In this document: positions 1-8,841 of the stretch, piece by piece
Layout: the number at the start of each line of letters is the position of its first letter
Numbering within the stretch: the first letter of the stretch is position 1
Program-made: the position numbers and the translations under genes
Source: Methylomonas sp. AM2-LC
Lineage (GTDB): Bacteria > Pseudomonadota > Gammaproteobacteria > Methylococcales > Methylomonadaceae
Direction: 5' to 3'
NCBI RefSeq assembly: GCF_039904985.1
Contig: NZ_CP157005.1
Location: 3,987,501-4,051,500 of the forward strand
DNA: 64,000 nt
Notes under the pieces: model-generated
Told to the model about the DNA's origin: nothing
Database searches by the model: none
The model's input: the letters and a program-made list of their open reading frames with translations, nothing else

Positions 1-2343
1 GTAGGGATACTAATTCCTTGGGTTAAATGCACATGATGACCATCGCCATCCCATAAACGCAATAGCGCATAGGCACCGGTATCACCAAAACCGCCACTCT
101 GCTGTTGGTCTCTTGCAGTATAGCCATACATACCCCAAGCCTGCATCATGGTAGACATCGGCATAGCGGACATATCCATTTTCATACTCATATCCACAAA
201 CTGTGGCATCAGCATTACATTCAACCAATCAGTAGGGGCATACATCAAATCCAGCATATGCATGTTCATGTTCATACTGGTTGCAAACATGTCACAATGA
301 TTTTTGAATAAACTCGCATTATTACCACCACCACCAGGACATGGTGCTGTGAGCAGTTCAGACCGATTAGCCGGTTGACTGCCATGCAACATAGTGCCAC
401 CCTGATTGCTTTGCATAAACCGATAACCCAACATCCACTCACCTGGTTGATCCAGCATATGAGCAAACATTACCCCTGCTGGCGCGTTGGCGTGCTGATG
501 CGCATGCTGATGCGCTGCATGTTCTGGCGGGGTTGCGGAATTACTATTGTTATCGAACCAGCCATCAAACAGACTGCCACTGTCGAATAAATTAGTGACA
601 CTGGCCAGTTTACCCAAACTGGCATGTACACCAGCATTGACTGTGTAATAATCAAAATTGGTATAATCGCCACTGCCGCCACCGCCAATTTTAAGAGCGC
701 TTTTATGGGTGTAATATTCAAAACCCAACTCTAAACTTAAGCCTTTGGCAAATTGCTTGGATAAGGAGACGCCACCACTGAGCGTACCGTATGCAGAAAG
801 GCGCTGATCGCTGGAAAAGGCATTGGGGGCGCCGTAATTATTATTTGGATCGAACTGAGTACAGCCATTACAATAGGAAAAAAAATAGGGACCATAAAAA
901 CTGGCTGCCGATTGCGAGTAATAACGCACATGCGGCGTCAGCAGCCAACTGCCGCCCAAATCCTGCCGCCATTCGCCATCAAAGGTGTGGGCATTAATCC
1001 CCCAGTCATCCATAAAAAAACTGTAACCCAGTTTAGCCGCCGCATTTAAGGACTCCATATAGTGCAAATAACTGGTATCTAAAGTCAGCTGGTTGCGCAA
1101 CTCGGGACGCTTTTCGGTCTGCATTGCTCCGCCAGATGCATACTGCACGCCCGGTAAGGCATCGGCTGCTAGTCCGTTAAAATTATTGTTACGCCAATTA
1201 GGGTCCAAATAAAACATAGTAACGGATTTATACGGATTCGATTGAAATCCGGTAGTTCGGGTGTAACCCAAGCCCGCAGTCCACACATCGTTTTTATTCA
1301 TCACCTGACTTAAGCTAAAGGTAAAAGCCGCATCACGTCGGTTACCAATAATGCGCTTATCCAAATTATCAACAATACCGCCATCGTTAATATTCGCGGC
1401 ATTCTGTACGTTTGCGGGACTCAGAAAATCTGTAGGCCCCCACCTTGAGGTAAGCGCTCGGGTATCACTACTGGTATAACTAAGGCCGAAATTCAGCGTG
1501 GTTTGCTTCTGGTTAAAATCCAGCTTGCTGGCAAGATTAGCAAAACGTGATTCATAATCCGGTTCGATAGAGGTGCCTGCGCCGGCATCCATTGAAGCAT
1601 TGTCCCAGTCGTAGCCTAATTTCATATTGACCTGATCGCGACTTTCTGGTGAGGCGTAACCCATAATATGCTGCAAACGGTTATCGCGGGTGAGTTGACC
1701 GGGTACCAAGGCAACCACATTACCGTTATTATCCAGAACATTGGCAAATTGGGTAACCGCCAGATAATGGCCTTGTGCATCGAAAAAATTACCAGTCTGC
1801 AGTGGTGCATTATAAGAGCTAGCCCCCCCCCATATACCCAGCAGCAGCAGTATTCGGACCAAAGCCCCCCACTAATAACGGTCGTGTACTTAATGGTGTA
1901 GCGCCAGACCACACATCATGGTTAAAATCGAACGCCACGCGGGTACGATCATTAAGGCGAAAACGTGCAAAAGCGTGTTCGGTGTCGGCTGTTAACGGCT
2001 TATATTGATTGATTAAAGGCTTGACCTGCCCTAAATTGACGTAACTGCCGGTTGCATCCAAAGTAGTTACGGGATAAACCAAAGGACGTACACTTTCTTC
2101 ATAATGGTTTAATTGATACCCCACCTCTTCATCGGTATCGGCTTGCGCCTGACTAAGCATTCCGGGTAAGCTGAGTGCGGATAGGCAAAAGGCTTTTATC
2201 AGGGTTTTGGGTTTTGCTTTGCGAGTATTGGCCGGGGCGCGGACGAAAGAATGTGCCAAGGCGGCGCGACAGGCGGCGACCTGGGTTAGCAGGCGTGGCA
2301 CAGTGTTTACCGGTAACGCTGTTGGTTTTTTAGTTACAACCAC
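1..2343 (-). pseudogene. DUF3570 outer-membrane beta-barrel protein, copy 1 (frameshifted, 3' end outside window)
   Basis: This is a close paralogue of the intact gene at 2771-5659. The reading frame is open from the start to about 1820, where it hits a TAG just after a run of nine G (minus strand; C run at 1823-1831). Dropping one G restores a frame that continues to position 1 and matches the paralogue (FFDAQGHY then AVTQF, and RLWDGDGHH at the edge). Indels relative to the paralogue near 310 and 870 are multiples of three, so I find only one lesion. The start GTG at 2343 follows GGAGG and overlaps the end of the DUF4266 gene, as in copy 2. The N-terminus has a signal-peptide-like stretch, and the His-rich and Met-rich segments of copy 2 are kept. 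It could be a pseudogene, a phase-variable gene that is switched off, or a sequencing error in the homopolymer. Function unknown; an exported barrel is inferred. Confidence 0.8.
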
Positions 2344-2548
2344 AGCCACCTCCAGAGGCACCGGAACTGGCAGCACCGGCCGCTTCGCGGCTGGCGTAGT
2401 TATGCTGGCGGATGGCCGATTGTAAGGGTAATGGGTCTGCCGCCATGACTGGTTTGGCCAGGTTACCGCGTTCCCAAGGTTGTACTTGTGTGCATGCGCA
2501 GGATAAAGCGCCCAGTATTAGGAATATGGGCAGGGTTAGGTTGTGCAT
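2330..2548 (-). CDS. DUF4266 small lipoprotein, copy 1
   Basis: A 72-residue protein with a lipoprotein signal: hydrophobic LTLPIFLILGA followed by LSCAC, so the lipid-carrying cysteine is near residue 18. The mature part begins VQPWERGNLAKP, typical of DUF4266, and ends in a Gly/Ser-rich tail closing with GGGCGCN. An AAGGAG-type ribosome site sits just upstream of the ATG. It overlaps the start of the downstream DUF3570 gene, suggesting translational coupling. DUF4266 and DUF3570 genes are known to travel together; their shared role is not established. The terminal C-G-C could bind metal, which is speculation. The paralogue at 5646-5864 is nearly identical. Confidence 0.85.
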   Translation of the reverse strand: MHNLTLPIFLILGALSCACTQVQPWERGNLAKPVMAADPLPLQSAIRQHNYASREAAGAASSGASGGGCGCN

Positions 2549-2621
2549 GGGTTTGGCTCCTTTTTTTAATTCTTTCCTGCCAATTTGGATTTTTAATTGG
2601 CAGGGGTGGTTTGCTTCGAAT

Positions 2622-2716
2622 CCCGGATTTCGCTTACGCTACATCCAGGCTACAAAACCCAGGATATGGGTGCGCTTGGTTTTACGTAGCCTGGATGCAG
2701 CGTAGCGGAATCCGGG
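2622..2716. repeat. Palindromic dispersed repeat, paired arms
   Basis: Two inverted arms, CCCGGATTTCGC..CATCCAGGCTAC and GTAGCCTGGATG..GCGGAATCCGGG, flank about 30 bases. The same arms recur near 5937, 6173, 9220, 9400, 11727 and 14699. Just upstream, about 2578-2604, an inverted CCTGCC..GGCAGG hairpin is also shared by the copies near 5890 and 6125. Confidence 0.85.
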
Positions 2717-2770
2717 TGTCTGCTTTGGGGTGTTAACACCCTCGATAATCTCTCTAATTTCAGGCATCCG

Positions 2771-5659
2771 TTAAAAGGCATAACTCCAGGTAGCCGATAA
2801 CGCTCCAGCTCTATCTAACTGGTAGCCATTGACGTAGGTATAGAGGGGTTGTAGCCATTCGAAGCTGGCGCTATTACCGGCGTAATCGCCTTTGGGGACG
2901 GTGGCTGTAACACCAAACCCGGCATCGGCATAGCTACCACCGTAGTTTTGTGAGAACTGATTCGGCATATTACCCCAAGTGAGAACACCATAATTAGAAC
3001 CATCTGGATAACTGCCATGTATGGCGCTTTGTGCACTGTAGACACCGCGCACGGTACCGCTTAACCAGTTAGTGAAACGATAACCACCCCAACCAGTACC
3101 CTGCCAGATATCGCCTAACGACCAGCCATGACCGCTGATGGATTGCAAGCGGTGTGTCCCGCTAATTTGTGCGCCCCAGTACCAATCTTCCTGTTCTCCG
3201 GTATAGGTCAGGCTGGGTTTGTAATCCCAGGTACCGCTACCGGCTTGCATATCGTAAGAATAATAACCATTCATATTCCATTCATAACGGGTGGTCACTG
3301 TACCTGTGGGGATACTAATACCTTGGGTCAAATGCACATGATGACCATCGCCATCCCATAAGCGCAACAGCGCATAGGCACCGGTATCACCAAAACCACC
3401 ACTCTGTTGTTGGTCTCGCGCAGTATAGCCATACATGCCCCAAGCCTGCATCATGGTGGACATCGGCATAGAGGACATATCCATTTTCATACTCATATCC
3501 ACAAACTGTGGCATCAGCATTACATTCAGCCAGTCTGTGGGGGCATACATCACATCCAGCATATGCATATTCATACTCATGCTGCTTGCAAACATGTCAC
3601 ATTGATTTTTGAATTTACTCCCTAAGCCAAATACCTTTCCACCCGGACATGGTGCTGTTAGCAGTTCGGTCCGATTTGCGGGCTGGTTACCATGCAACAT
3701 AGTGCCACCCTGATTACTTTGCATAAACCGATAGCCCAACATCCACTCGCCGGGTTGATCCAGCATGTGGGCAAACATTACCCCTGCGGGCGCGTTGGCG
3801 TGCTGATGCGCATGCTGATGCGCGGCATGCTCTGGTTGGGTAGCCGAACTGCTATTGTTATCGAACCAGCCATCAAACAGACTGCCACTGTCGAATAAAT
3901 TAGTGACACTGGCCAGCTTACCTAAACTGGCATGTAGGCCGGCGTTGACCGTGTAATAATCAAAATTGGTGTAATCGCCACTGCCGCCACCGCCGATTTT
4001 AAGGGCGCTTTTATGCGTATAATATTCAAAACCCAGCTCCAAACTTAAGCCTTTGGCAAATTGCTTTGATAAGGAGACACCGCCGCTCAACGTACCATAA
4101 GCAGAAAGGCGCTGATCGCTGGAAAAGGCATTTGGGGCACCGTAAACTTTATTGGGATCGAACTGAGTACAGCCACCATTACAATAGGAAAAAAAGTAAG
4201 GGCCATAAAAACTGGCTGCCGATTGCGAGTAATAGCGTACATGCGGCGTCAGCAGCCAACTGCCGCCCAAATCCTGTCGCCATTCACCATCAAAGGTGTG
4301 GGCATTAATCCCCCAGTCGTCCATAAAAAAACTGTAACCCAGTTTAGCCGCAGCATGTAAGGGCTGCATATAATGCAAATAACTGGTATCCAAAGTCAGC
4401 TGATTGCGCAACTCGGGACGCTTTTCGGTTTCCATGCCTCCGCCATTGGCATACTGCACACCTGGAAAGGCATCGGCTGCTAGCCCGTTAAAATTATTGT
4501 TTCGCCAGTTAGGGTCCAAATAAAACATAGTGACTGATTTATAGGGATTCGATTGAAAACCGGTGGTACGGGTGTAGCCCATCCCAGCAGTCCACACATC
4601 GTTTTTATTCATCACCTGACTTAAGCTAAAGGTAAAAGCCGCATCACGTCGGTTGCCAATAATGCGCTTATTCAAATTATCAACAATACCGCCATCGTTA
4701 ATATTCGCGGTATTCTGTACGTTTGCGGAATTCAGAAAATCGGTAGCCCCCCATCTTGAGGTAAGCGCTCGGGTATCACTATTGGTATAACTAAGGCCGA
4801 AATTCAGCGTGGTTTGCTTCTGGTTAAAATCCAGCTTGCTGGCAAGATTAGCAAAACGGGATTCATAATCGGGTTCGATAGAGGTGCCCGCACCGGCATC
4901 CATTGAAGCATTGTCCCAATCATAGCCCAGTTTCATGTGCACTTGATCGCGACTTTCCGGTGAGGCGTAACCCATAATATGCTGCAAACGGTTATCACGG
5001 GTTAGTTGACCGGGTACCAAGGCAACCACATTACCGTTATTATCCAGAACATTGGCAAATTGAGTAACCGCCATATAATGGCCCTGTGCATCAAAAAATT
5101 GACCAAACCCCAGTTGTGCATTACTTGGACTAGCACCAGCAGTTAATACCACTCCGGCGCCGTCATGTGGCCCAAACCCCCCCACTAACAATGGTCGTGT
5201 ATTTAATGGCGAAGCGCCCGACCAGACATCATGGTTAAAATCGAACGCCACTCGGGTGCGATCATTGATACGAAAACGCGCAAAAGCGTGTTCGGTGTCG
5301 GCTGTTAAAGGCTTATATTGATTAATTAAAGGCTTAACCTGCCCTAAATATACGTTACTGCCGGTTGAATCCAAGCTGGTAACGGGATAGACCAAAGGAC
5401 GTACACTTTCCTCGTAATGATTTAATTGATAACCCACCTCATCTTCCTCGGTATCCGCATGTGCTTGGCTGAGCATGCCGGGCAGGGTGAGTGCGGATAG
5501 GCAAAAGGCTTTTATCAGGGCTTTGGGTGTTGGTTTGCGGATATTGATCGTAGGGCGAACGAAAGATTGCGCCAGGGCGGCCCGACAAGCGGCGACTTGG
5601 GTTAGCAGGCGTGGCAAAGTGTTTACGGGTAACACTGTTGGTTTTTTAGTTACAACCAC
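2771..5659 (-). CDS. DUF3570 / outer-membrane beta-barrel fusion protein, copy 2 (intact)
   Basis: A 962-residue exported protein of unknown function. An open frame extends to GTG 5692, but GTG 5659 lies five bases after AGGAGG, so I prefer it. A long basic N-terminus precedes a signal-like segment ending MLSQAHA. The first half matches DUF3570 (VGYQLNHYEESVRPLVYPVT; later many alternating polar/aromatic beta strands). The second half resembles transporter-type barrel domains (PGEWMLGYRFMQ, PTDWLNVMLMPQF) and ends WSYAF, a C-terminal Phe typical of outer-membrane barrels. Between the halves is a His-rich patch (HQHAHQHA, about residues 610-620), followed by Met-rich stretches (MSMNMHML; MSMKMDMSSMPM). 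These suggest soft-metal contact such as copper, which is inference. It follows the DUF4266 lipoprotein with a 14-base overlap. Confidence 0.85.
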   Translation of the reverse strand: MVVTKKPTVLPVNTLPRLLTQVAACRAALAQSFVRPTINIRKPTPKALIKAFCLSALTLPGMLSQAHADTEEDEVGYQLNHYEESVRPLVYPVTSLDSTGSNVYLGQVKPLINQYKPLTADTEHAFARFRINDRTRVAFDFNHDVWSGASPLNTRPLLVGGFGPHDGAGVVLTAGASPSNAQLGFGQFFDAQGHYMAVTQFANVLDNNGNVVALVPGQLTRDNRLQHIMGYASPESRDQVHMKLGYDWDNASMDAGAGTSIEPDYESRFANLASKLDFNQKQTTLNFGLSYTNSDTRALTSRWGATDFLNSANVQNTANINDGGIVDNLNKRIIGNRRDAAFTFSLSQVMNKNDVWTAGMGYTRTTGFQSNPYKSVTMFYLDPNWRNNNFNGLAADAFPGVQYANGGGMETEKRPELRNQLTLDTSYLHYMQPLHAAAKLGYSFFMDDWGINAHTFDGEWRQDLGGSWLLTPHVRYYSQSAASFYGPYFFSYCNGGCTQFDPNKVYGAPNAFSSDQRLSAYGTLSGGVSLSKQFAKGLSLELGFEYYTHKSALKIGGGGSGDYTNFDYYTVNAGLHASLGKLASVTNLFDSGSLFDGWFDNNSSSATQPEHAAHQHAHQHANAPAGVMFAHMLDQPGEWMLGYRFMQSNQGGTMLHGNQPANRTELLTAPCPGGKVFGLGSKFKNQCDMFASSMSMNMHMLDVMYAPTDWLNVMLMPQFVDMSMKMDMSSMPMSTMMQAWGMYGYTARDQQQSGGFGDTGAYALLRLWDGDGHHVHLTQGISIPTGTVTTRYEWNMNGYYSYDMQAGSGTWDYKPSLTYTGEQEDWYWGAQISGTHRLQSISGHGWSLGDIWQGTGWGGYRFTNWLSGTVRGVYSAQSAIHGSYPDGSNYGVLTWGNMPNQFSQNYGGSYADAGFGVTATVPKGDYAGNSASFEWLQPLYTYVNGYQLDRAGALSATWSYAF

Positions 5660-5864
5660 AGCCACCTCCTGAGGCACCGGAGCTGGCGGCACCGGCGGCT
5701 TCGCGGCTGGCGTAGTTATGCTGGCGGATGGCCGATTGTAAAGGTAGTGGGTCTGCCGCCATGACCGGTTTGGCCAGATTACCGCGTTCCCAGGGTTGTA
5801 CTTCGGTACATGCGCAGGATAGAGTGCCCAGTGTCAGGAATAGGGGCAGGGTCAGGTTGTGCAT
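5646..5864 (-). CDS. DUF4266 small lipoprotein, copy 2
   Basis: A 72-residue lipoprotein starting MHNLTLPLFLTLG with lipobox LSC. A longer frame exists upstream (to 5900), but the ATG at 5864 has AAGGAG at good spacing and matches the length of copy 1. The mature chain begins near VQPWERGNLAKPVMAADPLP, the DUF4266 signature, and ends with a Gly-rich tail and GGGCGCN. Its end overlaps the start of the DUF3570 gene. Probably outer-membrane or periplasm-facing and working with the barrel. Function not established. Confidence 0.85.
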   Translation of the reverse strand: MHNLTLPLFLTLGTLSCACTEVQPWERGNLAKPVMAADPLPLQSAIRQHNYASREAAGAASSGASGGGCGCN

Positions 5865-5936
5865 GGGTTTGGCTCCTTTTTTTAAAACTTTCCTGCCCAT
5901 TTAGTTTTTTGGTGGCAGGGGTGGTTTGCTTCGAAC

Positions 5937-6046
5937 CCCGGATTTCGCTGCGCTGCATCCAGGCTACGGAAAAACGTGCGCGGCATCCAGGAGATGGGTA
6001 CGTTTGGTTTTATGTAGCCTGTATGCAGCGTAAGCGGAATACGGGG
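5937..6046. repeat. Palindromic dispersed repeat, paired arms
   Basis: Left arm CCCGGATTTCGCTGCGCTGC..CCAGGCTAC near 5937-5968; degenerate right arm GTAGCCTGTATGCAGCG..ACGGGG near 6014-6046. It sits in the same position relative to the DUF4266 gene as the copy at 2622, so it was carried in the module duplication. Confidence 0.8.
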
Positions 6047-6172
6047 GTCGGCTTTGGGGTGATAACACCCTTGGTAACTTCTTTAACCAAGCCTATTTTG
6101 GGCTTGGTTGGTTTTTTTAAACTTTCCTGCCAAGTTGGGTTTTGGGTTGGCAGGGGTTGGTTTGCTTCGAGC

Positions 6173-6213
6173 CCCGGATTTCGCTGCGCTACATCCAGGC
6201 TACGTAAAACCTT
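6173..6213. repeat. Single arm of the palindromic dispersed repeat
   Basis: CCCCGGATTTCGCTGCGCTAC..CCAGGCTACG without a full second arm. It is preceded at 6125-6160 by the same CCTGCCAA..GGCAGGGG hairpin and GGTTTGCTTCGA flank found before the copies at 2622 and 5937. This makes a third copy of the spacer unit next to the FKBP gene. Confidence 0.7.
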
Positions 6214-6260
6214 GCGCTGCACAGGCTACGGAAAAACGTGGGCTGCGCTGCATGTGTTTT

Positions 6261-7001
6261 TTAATTCTTAGTGGTGATTGCTGTGGGTTTGTCCATTTCT
6301 TGTTGGGCTTCGTCGGCGCTGACGATGTCTACCAGTTCCAGTTCGTATACCAAGGTTTGGTTGGGTTTGATGCGGCCGTCGGGGCTGCCGTTTTCGCCGT
6401 AGGCGAGATTTGGCGGGGTAAATAGCTGCCATTTGTCGCCAGGTTTCATTTGTTGCAGGGCTTGTTGCCAGCCGCTGATTAAATGTTTGATGACTAATTT
6501 TTTGGGTTTGCCATCGGCGGGGGATTTAAGTAGTTCGTTGCCATCCAGATCGCTTAAGCGGTAACGCACGCTGACGCCATCGTCCATGGTGGGCGAGGTG
6601 GTGCCACTGCCCTGAGTCAACACTTTATATTGCAGACCTCTGGGTAATACATGCACACCTTCGCGGTTTTGGTTTTCGTCCAGAAAGCGTTGACCGGCAG
6701 CCAAGGTTTCCAGGGTTTTGTTTTGGCGGATACGGATACGCTGCACTACAAACATATCCAGGGCAGTTTTGGTTTCGGCTGCGGTCAGGCGCGAGGTTTT
6801 GCCAGCCTGCATATCCTGAATACCTTGCAAAAAGGCGCGGTTATCCAGTTCTAATTCGTCTTCCAGCAAGCCTTTGATATAGTCAACCCCTAAGGCGTAA
6901 CTGATTTTTTGTGATTCGGTTTGCAGTGCCTGTTTGTCTGCATGGGCGGCTGTGAACAGGCCCCAGGTCAGGAAAAAAATAATAGCGCAATGTGTTTTCA
7001 T
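6261..7001 (-). CDS. FKBP-type peptidyl-prolyl cis-trans isomerase (FkpA/Mip type)
   Basis: Predicted periplasmic prolyl isomerase that accelerates folding of exported proteins. ATG 7001 gives a clean signal peptide (MKTHCAIIFFLTWGLFTAAHA); a TTG 12 bases upstream would also be in frame. Residues about 20-120 form the helical dimerisation region (KISYALGVDYIKGL, then Gln/Arg-rich helices). The C-terminal FKBP domain follows, with GLQYKVLTQGSG, a degenerate core (VSVRYRLSDLDGNELLKS), WQQALQQMKPGDKWQL and LAYGENG. In many FkpA proteins the core reads VxVHYxGxLxDGxxFDSS; here it is YRLSDLDGNELLKS, so catalytic efficiency may differ. It ends beside a repeat arm. Confidence 0.88.
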   Translation of the reverse strand: MKTHCAIIFFLTWGLFTAAHADKQALQTESQKISYALGVDYIKGLLEDELELDNRAFLQGIQDMQAGKTSRLTAAETKTALDMFVVQRIRIRQNKTLETLAAGQRFLDENQNREGVHVLPRGLQYKVLTQGSGTTSPTMDDGVSVRYRLSDLDGNELLKSPADGKPKKLVIKHLISGWQQALQQMKPGDKWQLFTPPNLAYGENGSPDGRIKPNQTLVYELELVDIVSADEAQQEMDKPTAITTKN

Positions 7002-7079
7002 ATTTTTTATCAATCTTAAGGTTTAGCAGTTTAGGTCAGTACTTTAGGCAAGCTCTGTTTTTGCTTCCAGGGCTATGCA

Positions 7080-7113
7080 TAAAAACAGCACCGCCAGTCG
7101 CGCACGGTGCTGT
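7080..7113 (-). terminator. Rho-independent terminator
   Basis: On the minus strand the perfect stem ACAGCACCG/CGGTGCTGT is followed by a run of five T. It lies about 40 bases after the stop of the exported-protein gene at 7152-7814 and separates it from the FKBP gene. Confidence 0.85.
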
Positions 7114-7151
7114 AATAACGCAATCAGGAAAATCCGTTTTCCAATATCGGC

Positions 7152-7814
7152 TTACTGATCAAGCACTTGATCGTAATCGAAGGTTGGTGCCAGCGGAGCA
7201 CCGGTAAACCAGGTGCCTTGACCGGTGTGGTTTGCAGTGTAAAGCCCTTTACCGTTTGCGCTTAACCAGCAGTGACCCAGAAAGTCATAACCAGTAGAGA
7301 CAGTGCTGGCATGTGATACCACTACCACATACTGGCCATTACCCGCACCTGATGCTGTACCGGCTGGATTTAAAAAGCCCGCTACTGCACCAAGGCTGGG
7401 TGACAGGTAACCGTTGGCACCAAATTCTGGAGTTGCCGCATTTGGATTCCAGGCGGTACTCAGAGAGGTATCAGTTGCAGTAGCGGTTTTAGGCGCTGGT
7501 GAAGCAGGCAGAATGTTATTGCCCCAAGTGTTGCCATTGACATTACCTACTCCGGTGTAACCCACGGTAGCAGTTACTGTGCTACCAGTGTTAAGACTGA
7601 TTTCGAAGACAAAACCAGAAGCATTGCCAGTCACATCAGGCACTACTGGTGCTTGATAGGTTACACCGTCGAAATTTACACAAGTGGTACGGAACACATC
7701 AGTACTATTTTGGGCAGCAGCCAGTTTGCCAGCAAACAGTGGATGTGCTGAAACTGAACCAACCAGACCGGTTGCCAAAATAGCAGAAGCGATAAGTGTT
7801 TTACGTAAGTTCAT
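7152..7814 (-). CDS. Exported protein of unknown function
   Basis: A 220-residue protein with a strong Sec signal peptide (MNLRKTLIASAILATGLVGS, cleavage about VSA-HPL). The frame can be extended five codons, but ATG 7814 has GGAG nine bases upstream. The mature chain is rich in Gly, Thr, Asn and Ala, low in charge, with alternating small-residue strands (FVFEISLNTGSTVTATVGYTG) suggesting a beta-rich secreted or surface protein. There are two cysteines (TTCVNF, GHCWLS) that could form a disulfide. No sorting tail is seen. It lies between two hairpins and probably has its own promoter. I do not recognise the family. Confidence 0.75.
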   Translation of the reverse strand: MNLRKTLIASAILATGLVGSVSAHPLFAGKLAAAQNSTDVFRTTCVNFDGVTYQAPVVPDVTGNASGFVFEISLNTGSTVTATVGYTGVGNVNGNTWGNNILPASPAPKTATATDTSLSTAWNPNAATPEFGANGYLSPSLGAVAGFLNPAGTASGAGNGQYVVVVSHASTVSTGYDFLGHCWLSANGKGLYTANHTGQGTWFTGAPLAPTFDYDQVLDQ

Positions 7815-7853
7815 ACTGAGAAACTCCATTAAAGTTATATTTAAGTTAAGGTT

Positions 7854-7893
7854 GAAAACAGCATTTATACGTCCGTGGGTAAACGCTGTTTTC
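7854..7893 (-). terminator. Hairpin, possible terminator of the HEAT-repeat gene
   Basis: Perfect 9-base inverted repeat GAAAACAGC/GCTGTTTTC, extended by TTTA/TAAA across one mismatch. It lies downstream of the HEAT-repeat gene on the minus strand. The T content is inside the stem and the following tract is weak. Confidence 0.5.
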
Positions 7894-7986
7894 GGTTACT
7901 TTGTCTCGGGGGAGAGAGCAAAGTGTTTTCGCACCCGGCCTTCTGGCAGAGGGGTATTGCGAACGGGTTTAACATCAGTAACTGCT

Positions 7987-8814
7987 TCATGGTGTACTGG
8001 TGTTGTTGGTTTTATCCAGACGCGCCAGGCTCATTTCTGCCATGGCGCGAATTTGGGCATCGCTGTCGTTTTGGGCTTGCAACAGAAAATCCGGGTTGTT
8101 GTAACCGGCAACCACGGCGGCCATGCGCACATCCTGGTTATCGTCGTTTAGCATGCTGAGCAATTGCGGTTTGGCATTGTTACCTTGCAGATTGGTGAGG
8201 CTGGCGATGGCTTTGGCGCGGATATCGGGGTTTTGATCGTTTAGCGCTTCGGTGAGTAATTTGCTGGCCAGGGCTTTGTCTTCCAGCCCTGAGACGCCAA
8301 GATTGGTGATGGCGCTGGCGCGGGTTGCTGGATCGTCGGATTGCGCTTGTTCTAACAGGATGTTGTTTTCTGGATCGGCTTGCAGATTGGCAGTGTTTAC
8401 ATCGACATATTGCGGTTTGGCTTTTTTGCCATCCCATTCTGCGCCTAATAGCCAGGCTTCTTCGGCATGGCCTTGTGCGGAGTAGCGCACCACACTGTTT
8501 ACCGGTTTACCTAATAAACAAGTCATCAGTTCGCTGAGCAAGTCGGCTAAGCAATCGCCCGTGATGGTGCTGTCTACAGACAGTGCGGCATAGTGCAGGT
8601 TGGTATGGGTATTAACCGCCAACTTTGCCAGCAGTTGTGACAACGGTATTTGCGTGGCCTGAATATGCAGGGTGTTGCGACCCGGCATTTGGCTGATTTT
8701 AAGTTTACTTGCGGGTAGCAGATCGGCATCGGCGCTACTATTGATGAGTAAACAGCAAACAGCCGCTATGCTTAGCTTGAGTAGCGATCTTGCTATGCGC
8801 TTGCGGTATGTCAT
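7987..8814 (-). CDS. Exported HEAT-repeat protein
   Basis: A 275-residue protein if started at ATG 8814 (MTYRKRIARSLLKLSIAAVC), giving a canonical basic signal peptide ending near SADA. An ATG at 8841 adds nine residues; neither has a clear ribosome site. Mature residues about 15-95 (KLKISQMPGRNTLHIQATQI, then LSQLLAKLAV) resemble short N-terminal domains of secretin/TonB-type proteins. From about residue 150 there are HEAT-like repeats: DPATRASAITNLG, NPDIRAKAIASLTNL, NQDVRMAAVVAGY and DAQIRAMAEMSLARL. These build a helical solenoid for protein-protein contacts, probably in the periplasm. The partner is unknown. Confidence 0.75.
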   Translation of the reverse strand: MTYRKRIARSLLKLSIAAVCCLLINSSADADLLPASKLKISQMPGRNTLHIQATQIPLSQLLAKLAVNTHTNLHYAALSVDSTITGDCLADLLSELMTCLLGKPVNSVVRYSAQGHAEEAWLLGAEWDGKKAKPQYVDVNTANLQADPENNILLEQAQSDDPATRASAITNLGVSGLEDKALASKLLTEALNDQNPDIRAKAIASLTNLQGNNAKPQLLSMLNDDNQDVRMAAVVAGYNNPDFLLQAQNDSDAQIRAMAEMSLARLDKTNNTSTP

Positions 8815-8841
8815 TATTGAACACTTATTGTTTATTAACAT

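Noticed and set aside
1622..1912. Minus-strand frame in the damaged DUF3570 copy
   Set aside because: It is an alternative frame crossing the G run; the paralogue shows which frame is real.
6108..6425. Plus-strand frames over the repeat and the FKBP gene
   Set aside because: They are antisense shadows of the FKBP gene and of the palindromic repeats.
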